Assembly: GCF_014596935.1 (NCBI RefSeq)
Contig: NZ_JACVXC010000002.1
Span: 315,459-379,458 of the forward strand
Length of the DNA: 64,000 nucleotides
Direction of reading: 5' to 3'
Source of the DNA: Aestuariibaculum suncheonense
GTDB lineage: Bacteria > Bacteroidota > Bacteroidia > Flavobacteriales > Flavobacteriaceae
The position numbers and the translations under genes were made by a program. Below the pieces are notes generated by a model that saw only the letters and a list, made by a program, of their open reading frames with translations, was not told the origin of the DNA and searched no databases. Position 1 is the stretch's first letter, and every line of letters starts with the position of its first letter. Positions 9,645-17,777 of this stretch are shown in pieces.

Positions 9645-10301
9645 ATGCTAAAGGCTGTTATATTTGATATGGACGGTGTGATTATTGATAGTGAACCCTT
9701 ACACTACAAGGCCTACCATAAAATGTTTGAAGAAGTAAACGTGAAGGTTTCACCCGAACTTTATGAGTCATTTACAGGAAAATCCACCTTAAATGTCTGT
9801 AAACAGGTTTGTGATATTTTTTATCTAAAGGAAACTCCCGAAACTTTAGTCTCGATAAAAAGAAAACACTACGAATATATTTTCGATAATGATAAAGCCT
9901 TTGATTTAATTGATGGTGTTTTAGACCTCATTAAAGATTATCATGCTAATGGGTTAACTTTAGTACTTGGCTCCTCGGCATCTATGCCAAACATTGAGCG
10001 TATTTTTAAACGCTTTGATTTAAACCCCTATTTCAAAGCTAAATTAAGTGGTGCGGACTTAAAAGCTTCGAAACCTCATCCTGAAATTTTCATTAAAGCT
10101 ACTGAAGCCTCAGGATTTAATGCACATGAATGTATGGTAATTGAAGATTCTACCAACGGCATTGAAGCCGCTAAAGGTGCTGGTATTTTCTGTACGGGTT
10201 ACGACAGCAAGCATTCTAAAAACCAGGATTACAGTAAAGCTGATTTGGTAGTGAAATGTTTCAGTGAAATTCCTTACGAACGCGTCAAACAATTAGTTTA
10301 A
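9645..10301 (+). CDS. HAD-superfamily phosphatase/phosphomutase (beta-PGM / CbbY-like)
   Basis: A 218-residue cytoplasmic HAD protein. Motif I is FDMDGVIIDSEP (residues 7-18), with nucleophile Asp8 and acid/base Asp10. Motif II is the Ser in GSSASM (about 110-115), motif III the Lys in KASKPHPE (about 142-149), and motif IV VIEDSTNG (about 166-173). The cap domain sits between motifs I and II, as in beta-phosphoglucomutase, phosphoglycolate phosphatase and CbbY. The sequence alone does not separate phosphatase from mutase. A weak -7 element, TATATTAG, lies at 9625-9632. It is divergent from the RuBisCO-like gene and overlaps the end of the DM13 gene by 9 bases tail to tail. Confidence 0.85.
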   Translation: MLKAVIFDMDGVIIDSEPLHYKAYHKMFEEVNVKVSPELYESFTGKSTLNVCKQVCDIFYLKETPETLVSIKRKHYEYIFDNDKAFDLIDGVLDLIKDYHANGLTLVLGSSASMPNIERIFKRFDLNPYFKAKLSGADLKASKPHPEIFIKATEASGFNAHECMVIEDSTNGIEAAKGAGIFCTGYDSKHSKNQDYSKADLVVKCFSEIPYERVKQLV

Positions 10302-10715
10302 AACAGCATAACCAAAATTTACAGAAAAAGGCACGCACCAAACAATCACGTGGTTGTACACCTTGTAATCTACATTATCTGGTAAATTGTATTCATAATC
10401 TCCCTCAACACCCTTTATGGCCCCTAATGAAAGATAAGTTGATGCAGAAGTATCTGTGGCGAGATAGATTTCAAGATTAGGTCCTTGGTCTGTTTTAAAA
10501 TTGGTTAAAGACAATACTTTTAGATTCTTATCTATAGTCGCTTTTCCAGAAGTTGGATGCGCACTGGAAACAAAATCACCTGAAAAAGACGCTTCTGTAG
10601 ATGTCATCTCTTTCATTTCCATATGCTCTTCTGAAATAGTTTCTGAATCTGAAGAAGTTGAGCAGCCCCAAATAAAAAATAACAATATCACTAAAGAAAA
10701 ATTAAAAATTCTCAT
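10293..10715 (-). CDS. DM13-domain lipoprotein
   Basis: A 140-residue exported protein. It starts with a hydrophobic signal and a lipobox ending at Cys18 (FFIWGCS), followed by an acidic linker. The DM13 domain covers about 45-140: FVSSAHPTSGKA, LTNFKTDQGPNLEIYLATD, and the invariant Cys in VIVWCVPFSVNFGYA. DM13 domains are thought to take part in electron transfer or redox chemistry; the precise role here is not known. It is anchored to a membrane, facing the periplasm or surface. It stands alone on the minus strand, and its stop overlaps the convergent HAD gene. Confidence 0.85.
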   Translation of the reverse strand: MRIFNFSLVILLFFIWGCSTSSDSETISEEHMEMKEMTSTEASFSGDFVSSAHPTSGKATIDKNLKVLSLTNFKTDQGPNLEIYLATDTSASTYLSLGAIKGVEGDYEYNLPDNVDYKVYNHVIVWCVPFSVNFGYAVLN

Positions 10716-10780
10716 AATTAAAGCTTAGTAAGTTTCTAAAGTGGTCGAAGTGCAACTTAAATCATTACAAAAATTTTATT

Positions 10781-10936
10781 TTAGTTTTCTTTACTTTCTT
10801 TAATTTTTTGTTTCAAAGCATTTAAGCGTTCTTTTCGCAATTCAGCTTCTTTACGCTTTTTATTTTTTTTCTGATCTACCAATCTGGAATGCTTAGCTTT
10901 ATTTTTAGTGTTTTTATCACTACCCGTCTTTGCCAT
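10781..10936 (-). CDS. Small lysine-rich protein, 51 aa, unknown
   Basis: The frame begins MAKTGSDKNTKNKAK and ends at a TAA at 10781. It is strongly basic (many Lys and Arg), almost fully helical in appearance, with no hydrophobic segment. The start codon lies two bases after the mscL stop on the same strand, so the two are probably co-transcribed. I do not recognise the family. Its composition would suit binding to RNA or DNA, but this is a guess. Confidence 0.65.
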   Translation of the reverse strand: MAKTGSDKNTKNKAKHSRLVDQKKNKKRKEAELRKERLNALKQKIKESKEN

Positions 10937-10938
10937 GA

Positions 10939-11385
10939 TTATTTATTCGATTTCATTAAATTATTTTGCTCTTCCATCAGTTTCGTCAACTTTGTTAACA
11001 ACTCAATATCTTTTGGTGTTGCAACAGTTTCATCCTGAACATCCTGCGATTTACTTCGAAGGCGGTTCATAAATTTTACAACCACAAAAATAGTAAACGA
11101 AACGATTAAAAAGTCAATCAAGCTTTCTCCTAGAATTCCATAACCAATAGACACCTCATCTGTTACAATTTGCCCTGAAGTATTCATTACCGCTTGTTTT
11201 AAAATGATGCGTTTGTCATGAAAATTAACGCCATTTGTAAGCAACGATAACGGTGGCAAAAACACTTGCTTTACTAAAACATCGATGATTTTATTAAATG
11301 CTGCCCCGATAATGATTCCAACAGCCATATCCATCATATTGCCTTTAACAGCAAACTCTTTAAATTCTTTCAATAAATTCTTCAT
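10939..11385 (-). CDS. mscL: Large-conductance mechanosensitive channel MscL
   Basis: A 148-residue inner-membrane channel that opens under membrane tension to release solutes during osmotic down-shock. The N-terminal amphipathic segment and first helix carry the family signature EFAVKGNMMDMAVGIIIGAA (residues 10-29). TM2 follows (about 82-105, ending FVVVKFMNRLR), then a cytoplasmic helix. The size matches the family. It shares an operon with the 51-residue basic protein downstream. The terminator of ccsBA separates it from the upstream gene. Confidence 0.96.
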   Translation of the reverse strand: MKNLLKEFKEFAVKGNMMDMAVGIIIGAAFNKIIDVLVKQVFLPPLSLLTNGVNFHDKRIILKQAVMNTSGQIVTDEVSIGYGILGESLIDFLIVSFTIFVVVKFMNRLRSKSQDVQDETVATPKDIELLTKLTKLMEEQNNLMKSNK

Positions 11386-11425
11386 AAGTTCACATTTTAA
11401 ATGTTACGTTCCCTTTAAAACTAAA

Positions 11426-11461
11426 AAATCTCGCTAACTTAAATTAAGATTAGCAAGATTT
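11426..11461 (-). terminator. Terminator downstream of ccsBA
   Basis: AAATCTCGCTAA (11426-11437) pairs with TTAGCAAGATTT (11450-11461). The minus strand continues into a run of T. It lies 30 bases past the ccsBA stop. Confidence 0.75.
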
Positions 11462-11490
11462 TTTTAAATATTTAAAAGAATATAAACCTC

Positions 11491-14400
11491 TTATTTTTTG
11501 TAATATTTACTGTAACCACGGTAAGCAAAGAACCCTAATACAGCGACAATTCCACAAGCGATTCCAATGAATTTTAAACTCACAATCTGGTCTCCACTCG
11601 CATAACTATGAAGTCCGGCTAAATAGAAATTCACGCCGAAATACGTCATCATAATACTAGCGAAAGCTACAATAGACATTAAGTTATAAAACCAACGTCC
11701 GCGTAATCCCGGCACCAGACGCATGTGAATCACAAAAGCATACACCATAATACTAATTAAAGCCCAGGTTTCTTTAGGATCCCATCCCCAGTAACGCCCC
11801 CAGCTTTCGTTGGCCCACATACCTCCTAAAAAATTTCCTATGGTAAGCATGGTTAAACCAACAGTTAAGGCCATTTCATTAATAATGGTAAGCTCTTGAA
11901 TATTTAAATCGAGTTTCTTTTTGTTCTTTTCATTAGTAAAAATCATTAATAATAACGACACTACCCCTAAAATCATTCCTAAAGTAAACGGACCATAACT
12001 TGCCACGATAACCGCTACGTGAATCATTAACCAGTAACTATTCAATACTGGTTGCAGGTTTGCAATTGCCGGATCCATCCAGTTCCAGTGCGCCACCATT
12101 AAAATCATAGATGTTACAAAAGCTGTAGCAGCTATAGTTAAATCACTTTTTCTTCCGAAAGCTAATCCGAAAAATGCGGTTGCCCAGGCTACGTAAATCA
12201 TAGATTCGTAAGCATCACTCCAAGGCGCATGACCTGAAATATACCAACGCGCAATTAACCCGACGGTATGTAATAGAAACAGACCAACAATAATCACTTT
12301 TAGAACCGTTACTGAAATGTTTAAAGCTTTACTTTTCTCTTTAAAAATTTGAATAATCAATAAAACAAACAGCAAAGTACCAGAATACATATACCAGCTA
12401 AACAGCTTCTTAAAAATATCGTATTTGTTGTATAAAATTTCGGTTTTAATCTTTTTATCGCTTAACATAACCGAACCTCCGTACTGATGTTGTGTTTTCT
12501 TAAACGCCTCTAATAATTTGGATACTTCTGAAAAATCTCCGGATTGTTTTGCTTGATTTAAAGTAAATAAATAAGCTTTGAAACCATTTTTAATGAAGTT
12601 CCCGTATAAAGAATCCTGAATTTTATAGTTTCCGAATTTATAATCGTACGCTGATATCCATTTATTATTTGGATCGTCAGGAATTGGAAATATCTTTAAA
12701 GACATTCCTTCTATCGTGTTGTACAGCAAATTAACGCGTTGATCGGCTTCCTTAAATTCCTTTTGAAAAGCATTTGGCGTTAACGCCTTATAAGCTTCAT
12801 CTAAATATGGTGCTAATTTATAACGCCCTTGATCTGTGAAGAAGTCTGCTAAAGCTACATACTTCGCTTCTTTAGATACGCCGATAAGACTTCGAATAGA
12901 ATCGTCTTTTTTAGCTTTTAAATAAATGATTGGCACGTTATACCAAAGCATTGGACTTTCCTGAATGGATAAAAACACCTGATTGGCATCAAAATTTTCG
13001 TAAGTATCATTCTTACTCAGTTTACGCAACATCTCAGATGCATAAGTATTCACCGGCATCATACGTCCGCTTAAATCCTGAATAACCAAATGACCGAAAT
13101 CTTCAGCCACTTCCTTAGGCGTAATATTGGCTGCTAAAACAGAATCAATTTGGGCCTTTGATGCTTTATTGTGGTCATGCCCATCATGGTCTGAATGCGT
13201 TTGTGCAAAAGCATTCATTCCTAAACATAGTAACACCAAACTTAACAACTTTACTTTCTTGGATTTTACTTTCTCAAGCATGACTTTTAATTCACCAAAA
13301 CGAGAACCTTTAACAAATAATATAGCCATTAATCCGGCATATAATAAGAAATACCCAATGTAAGTTAATAGCGTTCCCCAGTAATCATGGTTTACCGAAA
13401 GAATCGTTCCTTTTTCATCCGGATCGAAACTCGACTGAAAAAAACGATATCCACGGTGATCCAGAATGTTATTCATAAAAATTTTATAATCGAAGTTTCC
13501 TTCCTCCTCATCAATCACCGTCACTTTACTTGAAAACGCCGAATACCCTTTTTCTGTTCCCGGATAACGTTCTGCTTCAAAATCGTTTAGTTTTATTGAA
13601 AATGGTAATTCCAATACTTTAGAACCGTATTTAAAGGCAAAATCTAACCCGCCGACTTTTATTTGCTTAAAGGCATTGTTCATTCCCATTCCGCCTAACA
13701 ATCCAACACGTTGTGTTTCACCTCCAGTGGTTACTTTCAACACCACACCATCTGAATCATTTTTCAATATTTGTGATTTCTGAACAATATCAAATTCCCC
13801 CTTCACAACAGGCTTAGGAAATACCATTTGCATATCACCAATAACATAGCGCGAACGTAACATTAATGGCTGAATACTATCTTTAACCAGTTTCCCTTGG
13901 GCCATTGTCGCCATAACCATATACTCCCCTTCAAACGGCGATTCAATATTTAACTGGTCGTTTTCATAAGTAATATTAATCGCTCCGGGGGTTGGTTTGT
14001 TTAGCGCGAATAATACGTTGTGAATACTCTGAACTTCTCCAACTTTTAAAAAGTGGTTATGTGGAGCCCCGCCTCCGGCTTCTACTATTTTTAAATATTC
14101 CTCACCATCTTCGGCAGGCACAATATCTTCTTCTGCGCCTTTTACAAACTTCTCTAATTCAATGGTTACTGGTTGCTGATCGTAACGTGTTTCAATTTTA
14201 AAATCATTATCCAAGCGACTTGAAAAATCGACCTTACGTTCTAGAGGCAAACGCTGTGGAACGCCATCAATTTCATAGTCACCATCAATATAAGTGGTTA
14301 TATAAGTTTCTCTGGAAAGGAACGTGTTTTCTGTTGCTCCTTCACGAATCGCCATCATCCCTTCAAAACTAATGTATCTTGTTATACCTGCTCCAACAAT

Positions 14401-14676
14401 GATGAAAATGAACGCTAAATGCAGTAAAAGTGTTGCCCATTTTTCTTTTTTGTGTAACCTGTAACGGAAAATATTTCCGAAAAAATTGATTACAAAAAGT
14501 ACCATGATACCTTCGAACCACCAGGTATTATAAATTAAATTTCTAGTATACGCTGTTGGCGAAGTTTCCTGCCCGGCATCTAAAAACGTACCGATGGCCA
14601 TAGCTGCGGCAAAAGCAATAAATAAAATAGATGTTAGACGAGTTGAAAAAAGAATTTTGGAGAGTTTATTTTGCAT
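11491..14676 (-). CDS. ccsA: Fused cytochrome c biogenesis protein CcsBA (ResB-ResC fusion)
   Basis: A 1061-residue membrane protein of System II cytochrome c maturation, which carries heme across the membrane and attaches it to apocytochrome c. The N-terminal half is ResB/CcsB-like: helices near residues 15-35, 50-70 and 82-100, then a large periplasmic domain and another helix near 440. A hydrophobic segment followed by a His-rich stretch (HSDHDGHDHNK, near 492) marks the junction. The C-terminal 300 residues are CcsA-like, with the heme-handling WGWDPKETWA motif (near 961-970) and conserved histidines in the last helices. One continuous frame encodes both parts, as is usual in Bacteroidota. 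It is a single gene with its own -7 element and terminator. Confidence 0.94.
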   Translation of the reverse strand: MQNKLSKILFSTRLTSILFIAFAAAMAIGTFLDAGQETSPTAYTRNLIYNTWWFEGIMVLFVINFFGNIFRYRLHKKEKWATLLLHLAFIFIIVGAGITRYISFEGMMAIREGATENTFLSRETYITTYIDGDYEIDGVPQRLPLERKVDFSSRLDNDFKIETRYDQQPVTIELEKFVKGAEEDIVPAEDGEEYLKIVEAGGGAPHNHFLKVGEVQSIHNVLFALNKPTPGAINITYENDQLNIESPFEGEYMVMATMAQGKLVKDSIQPLMLRSRYVIGDMQMVFPKPVVKGEFDIVQKSQILKNDSDGVVLKVTTGGETQRVGLLGGMGMNNAFKQIKVGGLDFAFKYGSKVLELPFSIKLNDFEAERYPGTEKGYSAFSSKVTVIDEEEGNFDYKIFMNNILDHRGYRFFQSSFDPDEKGTILSVNHDYWGTLLTYIGYFLLYAGLMAILFVKGSRFGELKVMLEKVKSKKVKLLSLVLLCLGMNAFAQTHSDHDGHDHNKASKAQIDSVLAANITPKEVAEDFGHLVIQDLSGRMMPVNTYASEMLRKLSKNDTYENFDANQVFLSIQESPMLWYNVPIIYLKAKKDDSIRSLIGVSKEAKYVALADFFTDQGRYKLAPYLDEAYKALTPNAFQKEFKEADQRVNLLYNTIEGMSLKIFPIPDDPNNKWISAYDYKFGNYKIQDSLYGNFIKNGFKAYLFTLNQAKQSGDFSEVSKLLEAFKKTQHQYGGSVMLSDKKIKTEILYNKYDIFKKLFSWYMYSGTLLFVLLIIQIFKEKSKALNISVTVLKVIIVGLFLLHTVGLIARWYISGHAPWSDAYESMIYVAWATAFFGLAFGRKSDLTIAATAFVTSMILMVAHWNWMDPAIANLQPVLNSYWLMIHVAVIVASYGPFTLGMILGVVSLLLMIFTNEKNKKKLDLNIQELTIINEMALTVGLTMLTIGNFLGGMWANESWGRYWGWDPKETWALISIMVYAFVIHMRLVPGLRGRWFYNLMSIVAFASIMMTYFGVNFYLAGLHSYASGDQIVSLKFIGIACGIVAVLGFFAYRGYSKYYKK

Positions 14677-14702
14677 AATACGAACCCTTTTTTGAGGTCG
14701 TG

Positions 14703-14710
14703 CAAATTTA
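14703..14710 (-). promoter_or_regulatory. -7 element of the ccsBA promoter
   Basis: TAAATTTG on the minus strand exactly fits TAnnTTTG. It lies 27 bases before the ccsBA start. A clear -33 TTG at standard spacing is not obvious. Confidence 0.55.
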
Positions 14711-14805
14711 AGTATTTCAATTAACTTAGAATTGTTAAAATTAGAAAGAATTGTTAATCAAATCCTAATGTTTAAAACCTATCCAATAATAGTCGTACTT
14801 TAAAC

Positions 14806-15198
14806 TTACTCAGGTTGACGCGCTTTAAAAATTTCCATATAAAGAAAGGTTCCCATTTTTCGAGCACGACGCTTGGCGTTTTCGGCATAATCGCCTTCAA
14901 ACAGCTCATCAATAGTTTGAAACCATAAGTTTAACCACAGCCCGAAATGCTCGTTGGTAATACTATGATTATTCGCTGCATCTACTTTTACATGTACTTC
15001 CAAAGGATTCCCTAAATACTTGGTTTTTAAAAACAAACTCGAATCCCAAAAGGTAGTTAGCTTTTCAATATGAGCCTCCCAGTCGGAGATGACATTATTA
15101 AAAAACGGTCCTAAAACAGCATCTTGTCGAATTTTATCATAAAACGACGACACCAGTAAAAAAACATCTTCACGTGTTGTAATATCTTTTTTAGCCAT
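14806..15198 (-). CDS. Group III truncated hemoglobin
   Basis: A 130-residue globin of the 2-over-2 fold. It has the SSFYDKIRQDAVLGPFF pattern of helices B-C, the VHVKVD segment for helix E, NHSITNEHFGLWLNLW with the candidate proximal His region, and RKMGTFLYMEIF at the end, as in group III trHb proteins. These bind heme and react with O2, NO or peroxide; the physiological role is often unknown. I chose MAKKD at 15198. The in-frame ATG at 15207 would start inside the -7 promoter element at 15205-15212 and so should not be transcribed. It is divergent from the DUF2520 gene. Confidence 0.88.
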   Translation of the reverse strand: MAKKDITTREDVFLLVSSFYDKIRQDAVLGPFFNNVISDWEAHIEKLTTFWDSSLFLKTKYLGNPLEVHVKVDAANNHSITNEHFGLWLNLWFQTIDELFEGDYAENAKRRARKMGTFLYMEIFKARQPE

Positions 15199-15204
15199 AG
15201 TAAA

Positions 15205-15238
15205 CAAAGATAACCGATTCGGTTTTTATATCAGGCAA
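15205..15238 (-). promoter_or_regulatory. Promoter of the truncated hemoglobin gene
   Basis: On the minus strand TTG (15236-15238), 23 bases, TATCTTTG (15205-15212). Only six bases separate the -7 element from the ATG, so the transcript is probably leaderless or nearly so. Confidence 0.6.
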
Positions 15239-15245
15239 TATTCTC

Positions 15246-15253
15246 TATTTTTG
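15246..15253 (+). promoter_or_regulatory. -7 element for the DUF2520 gene
   Basis: TATTTTTG fits TAnnTTTG exactly. The ATG at 15258 begins four bases later, near the expected transcription start. This again suggests a leaderless mRNA. I do not see a good TTG at -33. Confidence 0.5.
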
Positions 15254-15257
15254 CAAT

Positions 15258-16025
15258 ATGATTTCAGTAGTAATTCTTGGTGCAGGCAATGTAGCCACAC
15301 ACTTATTCAAAGCTTTTAAAACAACAGAAACTATTAATGTTGTACAATGGTACAACCGTAATTCAGATAGTTTAAACACTTACAAAAATGAGGTTGCTAT
15401 TACCGACGATTTATCACAATTGGCTGAGGCTGATGTGTATATTGTTGCGGTGAGTGACGATGCTGTAAAAGGTTTAACAAAAAAGCTTCCGTTTGAAAAC
15501 AGACTGGTCGTTCATACCTCTGGAACGGTAAAAATCAGTGATATTGATAAAAAGAATCGTCAAGGCGTATTTTATCCACTGCAAAGTTTTAGTAAATCGG
15601 CCAAATTAGATTTCGCTAATGTGCCTATCTGTATTGAAGCCATTAAAAGTGAAGATTATCATTTACTCAAGGATATGGCTATTGCCATTGGAAGCCCAAC
15701 TAAAAAAGTCAATACCGATCAGCGCAAAGTATTACACTTAGCGGCTGTTTTCGTAAACAACTTTACCAATCAACTTTACCGTGTGGCTCATGAAATCACA
15801 GAAAGTGAAGGTGCCGAATTCGACTTATTAAAACCGCTTATTTTAGAAACTGCTAAAAAAGTTCAGGAACTATCGCCATACATGGCACAAACGGGTCCGG
15901 CAAAACGCAACGATAAAAAAACACTGAATAATCACGCAAAACTGTTAACCAATAAACATCATAAAGAGATTTATGATTTGCTAACAAAATCGATACAACA
16001 TACCCATGGAAGAAAAAAGCTATAA
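15258..16025 (+). CDS. Rossmann-fold DUF2520 protein (NADP oxidoreductase-like)
   Basis: A 255-residue protein. The nucleotide-binding motif VVILGAGNVATHL (residues 4-16) opens a Rossmann-like domain (about 1-120). A helical DUF2520 domain follows (about 125-250) with HLAAVFVNNFTNQLY and GPAKRNDKKTL. The family resembles ketopantoate or pyrroline-5-carboxylate reductases, but its substrate has not been defined to my knowledge. It is the first gene of a rightward run. Its 3' end overlaps the KdsC-like gene by 20 bases, which implies translational coupling. Confidence 0.85.
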   Translation: MISVVILGAGNVATHLFKAFKTTETINVVQWYNRNSDSLNTYKNEVAITDDLSQLAEADVYIVAVSDDAVKGLTKKLPFENRLVVHTSGTVKISDIDKKNRQGVFYPLQSFSKSAKLDFANVPICIEAIKSEDYHLLKDMAIAIGSPTKKVNTDQRKVLHLAAVFVNNFTNQLYRVAHEITESEGAEFDLLKPLILETAKKVQELSPYMAQTGPAKRNDKKTLNNHAKLLTNKHHKEIYDLLTKSIQHTHGRKKL

Positions 16026-16515
16026 AGAGTATTTACAACATATTACCACCTTCATTTTTGATGTTGATGGTGTTTTAACGGACGGTTCATTAAACGTAAC
16101 CTCAACAGGAGAATTATTGAGAACTATGAATGTTCGCGATGGTTTTGCCTTAAAATTCGCCGTGAATACCGGTTATAATGTGGCTATAATTTCTGCAGGA
16201 CAAAACGAAGGCGTAAAAGTTCGACTAGAGGCTTTAGGTGTAAATCCGGTTTATCTTGGTGCTAGTAATAAAGCTGAACAATTTAAATCCTATATTGAAG
16301 CAAATAATATTAAAGCTGAAAATGTTTTATATATGGGTGACGACATTCCTGATCATGCTGTTATGCAATTGGTTGGTTTACCAAGTTGCCCGCAGGACGC
16401 TGTTCCGGAAATAAAAAGTATTGCTAAATACATCTCACACAAAAAAGGTGGTGAAGGTGCCGTTCGCGATGTTATTGAACAAGTTTTAAAAGTACAAGGG
16501 AAATGGGTGTTTTAG
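16006..16515 (+). CDS. KdsC-like HAD phosphatase (YrbI family)
   Basis: A 169-residue, cap-less HAD phosphatase. Motif I is FIFDVDGVLTDG (residues about 17-28), with Asp20 and Asp22 as nucleophile and acid/base. Motif III/IV is YMGDDIPDHAVM. The length matches 3-deoxy-D-manno-octulosonate-8-phosphate phosphatase, which makes Kdo for lipopolysaccharide. A role in Kdo or a related nonulosonate pathway is likely, but the neighbouring genes (DUF2520, UbiA, Maf) do not confirm it. It overlaps the upstream gene by 20 bases. Confidence 0.82.
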   Translation: MEEKSYKEYLQHITTFIFDVDGVLTDGSLNVTSTGELLRTMNVRDGFALKFAVNTGYNVAIISAGQNEGVKVRLEALGVNPVYLGASNKAEQFKSYIEANNIKAENVLYMGDDIPDHAVMQLVGLPSCPQDAVPEIKSIAKYISHKKGGEGAVRDVIEQVLKVQGKWVF

Positions 16516-16533
16516 CCTTAAATCAATAAAACT

Positions 16534-16851
16534 TTGAAAAGAATCAGCAGACGGATTGCTAATAATTTTGGTTACATAGGTTTTGGAAATAACCAGAATG
16601 TATTTAACCAAAAATCAGCAATTCCGTTTTCTGATTTAAAAGACAAACTTCACAGAACCACACTCGATCATCATCAGCTTGATTTTCATCATCATTCCCT
16701 TAGCAAAGCTGAAAAAGAAACCATAAAACAAAAAATCAGAAAAGAAGCTAAGCTGCAAAACAGGAAAATTTTTGCTGTTTTTACAATACTTTTAATCGGC
16801 GTGTTATACTTCATTAAAACACTTATTGATAGTTTAATGTCTAATATCTAA
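16534..16851 (+). CDS. Small protein with a C-terminal membrane anchor, unknown
   Basis: 105 residues. It begins at TTG 16534 (MKRISRRIANNFGY after initiation); no in-frame ATG is available near the N-terminus. It has a basic N-terminus, a His-rich middle (LDHHQLDFHHHS, about 47-58), a charged helix, and one hydrophobic segment near the C-terminus (about 80-98: FAVFTILLIGVLYF). I do not recognise the family. It lies 18 bases after the KdsC-like gene and 11 before the UbiA gene, so it is probably in the same operon. Confidence 0.6.
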   Translation: MKRISRRIANNFGYIGFGNNQNVFNQKSAIPFSDLKDKLHRTTLDHHQLDFHHHSLSKAEKETIKQKIRKEAKLQNRKIFAVFTILLIGVLYFIKTLIDSLMSNI

Positions 16852-16862
16852 AGCCCACACTC

Positions 16863-17777
16863 TTGAAGTATTTAAACCTTATACGCTGGAAAAACCTCCT
16901 GATGATTGTTATGGTGCAATTACTGATAAAATACGCACTTTTAGAACCTTATAGTGTTGACACAAGCTTGGATGGTTTAGGAATTTTCATATTGATACTG
17001 GCCACCATTTGTGTTGCTGCTGCCGGAAATATCATTAACGATATTTGCGACATCAATACCGATTTCATCAACAAACCAGATAGACTGATTGTAAGTAAGA
17101 CAGTTTCAGAACAAACGGCTTACAACCTGTTTATCGCCTTTAATGTTACAGGCGTTGGTTTAGGATATTACTTGTCTTACAGCGTTGGTAAAAGTGGGTT
17201 CTTTGCGATTTTTGTTATCATTTCGGCTTTGCTGTATATTTATGCCACTTACTTAAAATCGTTGTTTTTAATAGGAAATCTAGTCATCTCGATTTTAGTT
17301 GCATGTAGTATTTTAATTGTTGGTTTATTTGATATACTACCTGCCGTTTCTGAAATAAATCAACAAACGCAGCTATTCTTTTTCAAAATTATTTTCAACT
17401 ATGCTCTGTTTGCCTTTATCATTAATTTACTTCGTGAAATTGTTAAAGATATTGAAGATATTGAAGGTGACACAAAAACAGGTATGCACACCTTACCCAT
17501 AGTTATCGGACAAAAAAAAACAACTTATATTGTATTTGTGCTAACCATAATAACTACAGGTATTCTCTTTTTTTATGTATTCAATAGTCTGTACAAAAAT
17601 ATCATAGCTAGTCTTTATTTTCTTGGTTTCATTATTACTCCTTTAATCTTTATATCTATTAAAATTATTGTTGCTGAAGATCAAAAAGCTTTCCATCAGG
17701 TAAGTAACCTCTTTAAAATAATTATGCTTTTCGGAATGCTTTCATTACTTTTATACAAGTATATTTTACTTAAATAA
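16863..17777 (+). CDS. UbiA-family prenyltransferase (geranylgeranylglycerol-phosphate geranylgeranyltransferase-like)
   Basis: A 304-residue membrane enzyme with about eight helices. The first Asp-rich motif is NDICDINTDFINKPDR (about 60-75) and the second DIEDIEGDTKTGMHTLP (about 195-211). Both bind the polyprenyl diphosphate through magnesium. It begins at TTG 16863. Flavobacterial homologues are often named geranylgeranylglycerol-phosphate geranylgeranyltransferase, an archaeal-lipid-type activity; other acceptors (quinone precursors, sugars) are possible. The stop TAA shares its last base with the ATG of maf, indicating coupled translation. Confidence 0.85.
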   Translation: MKYLNLIRWKNLLMIVMVQLLIKYALLEPYSVDTSLDGLGIFILILATICVAAAGNIINDICDINTDFINKPDRLIVSKTVSEQTAYNLFIAFNVTGVGLGYYLSYSVGKSGFFAIFVIISALLYIYATYLKSLFLIGNLVISILVACSILIVGLFDILPAVSEINQQTQLFFFKIIFNYALFAFIINLLREIVKDIEDIEGDTKTGMHTLPIVIGQKKTTYIVFVLTIITTGILFFYVFNSLYKNIIASLYFLGFIITPLIFISIKIIVAEDQKAFHQVSNLFKIIMLFGMLSLLLYKYILLK

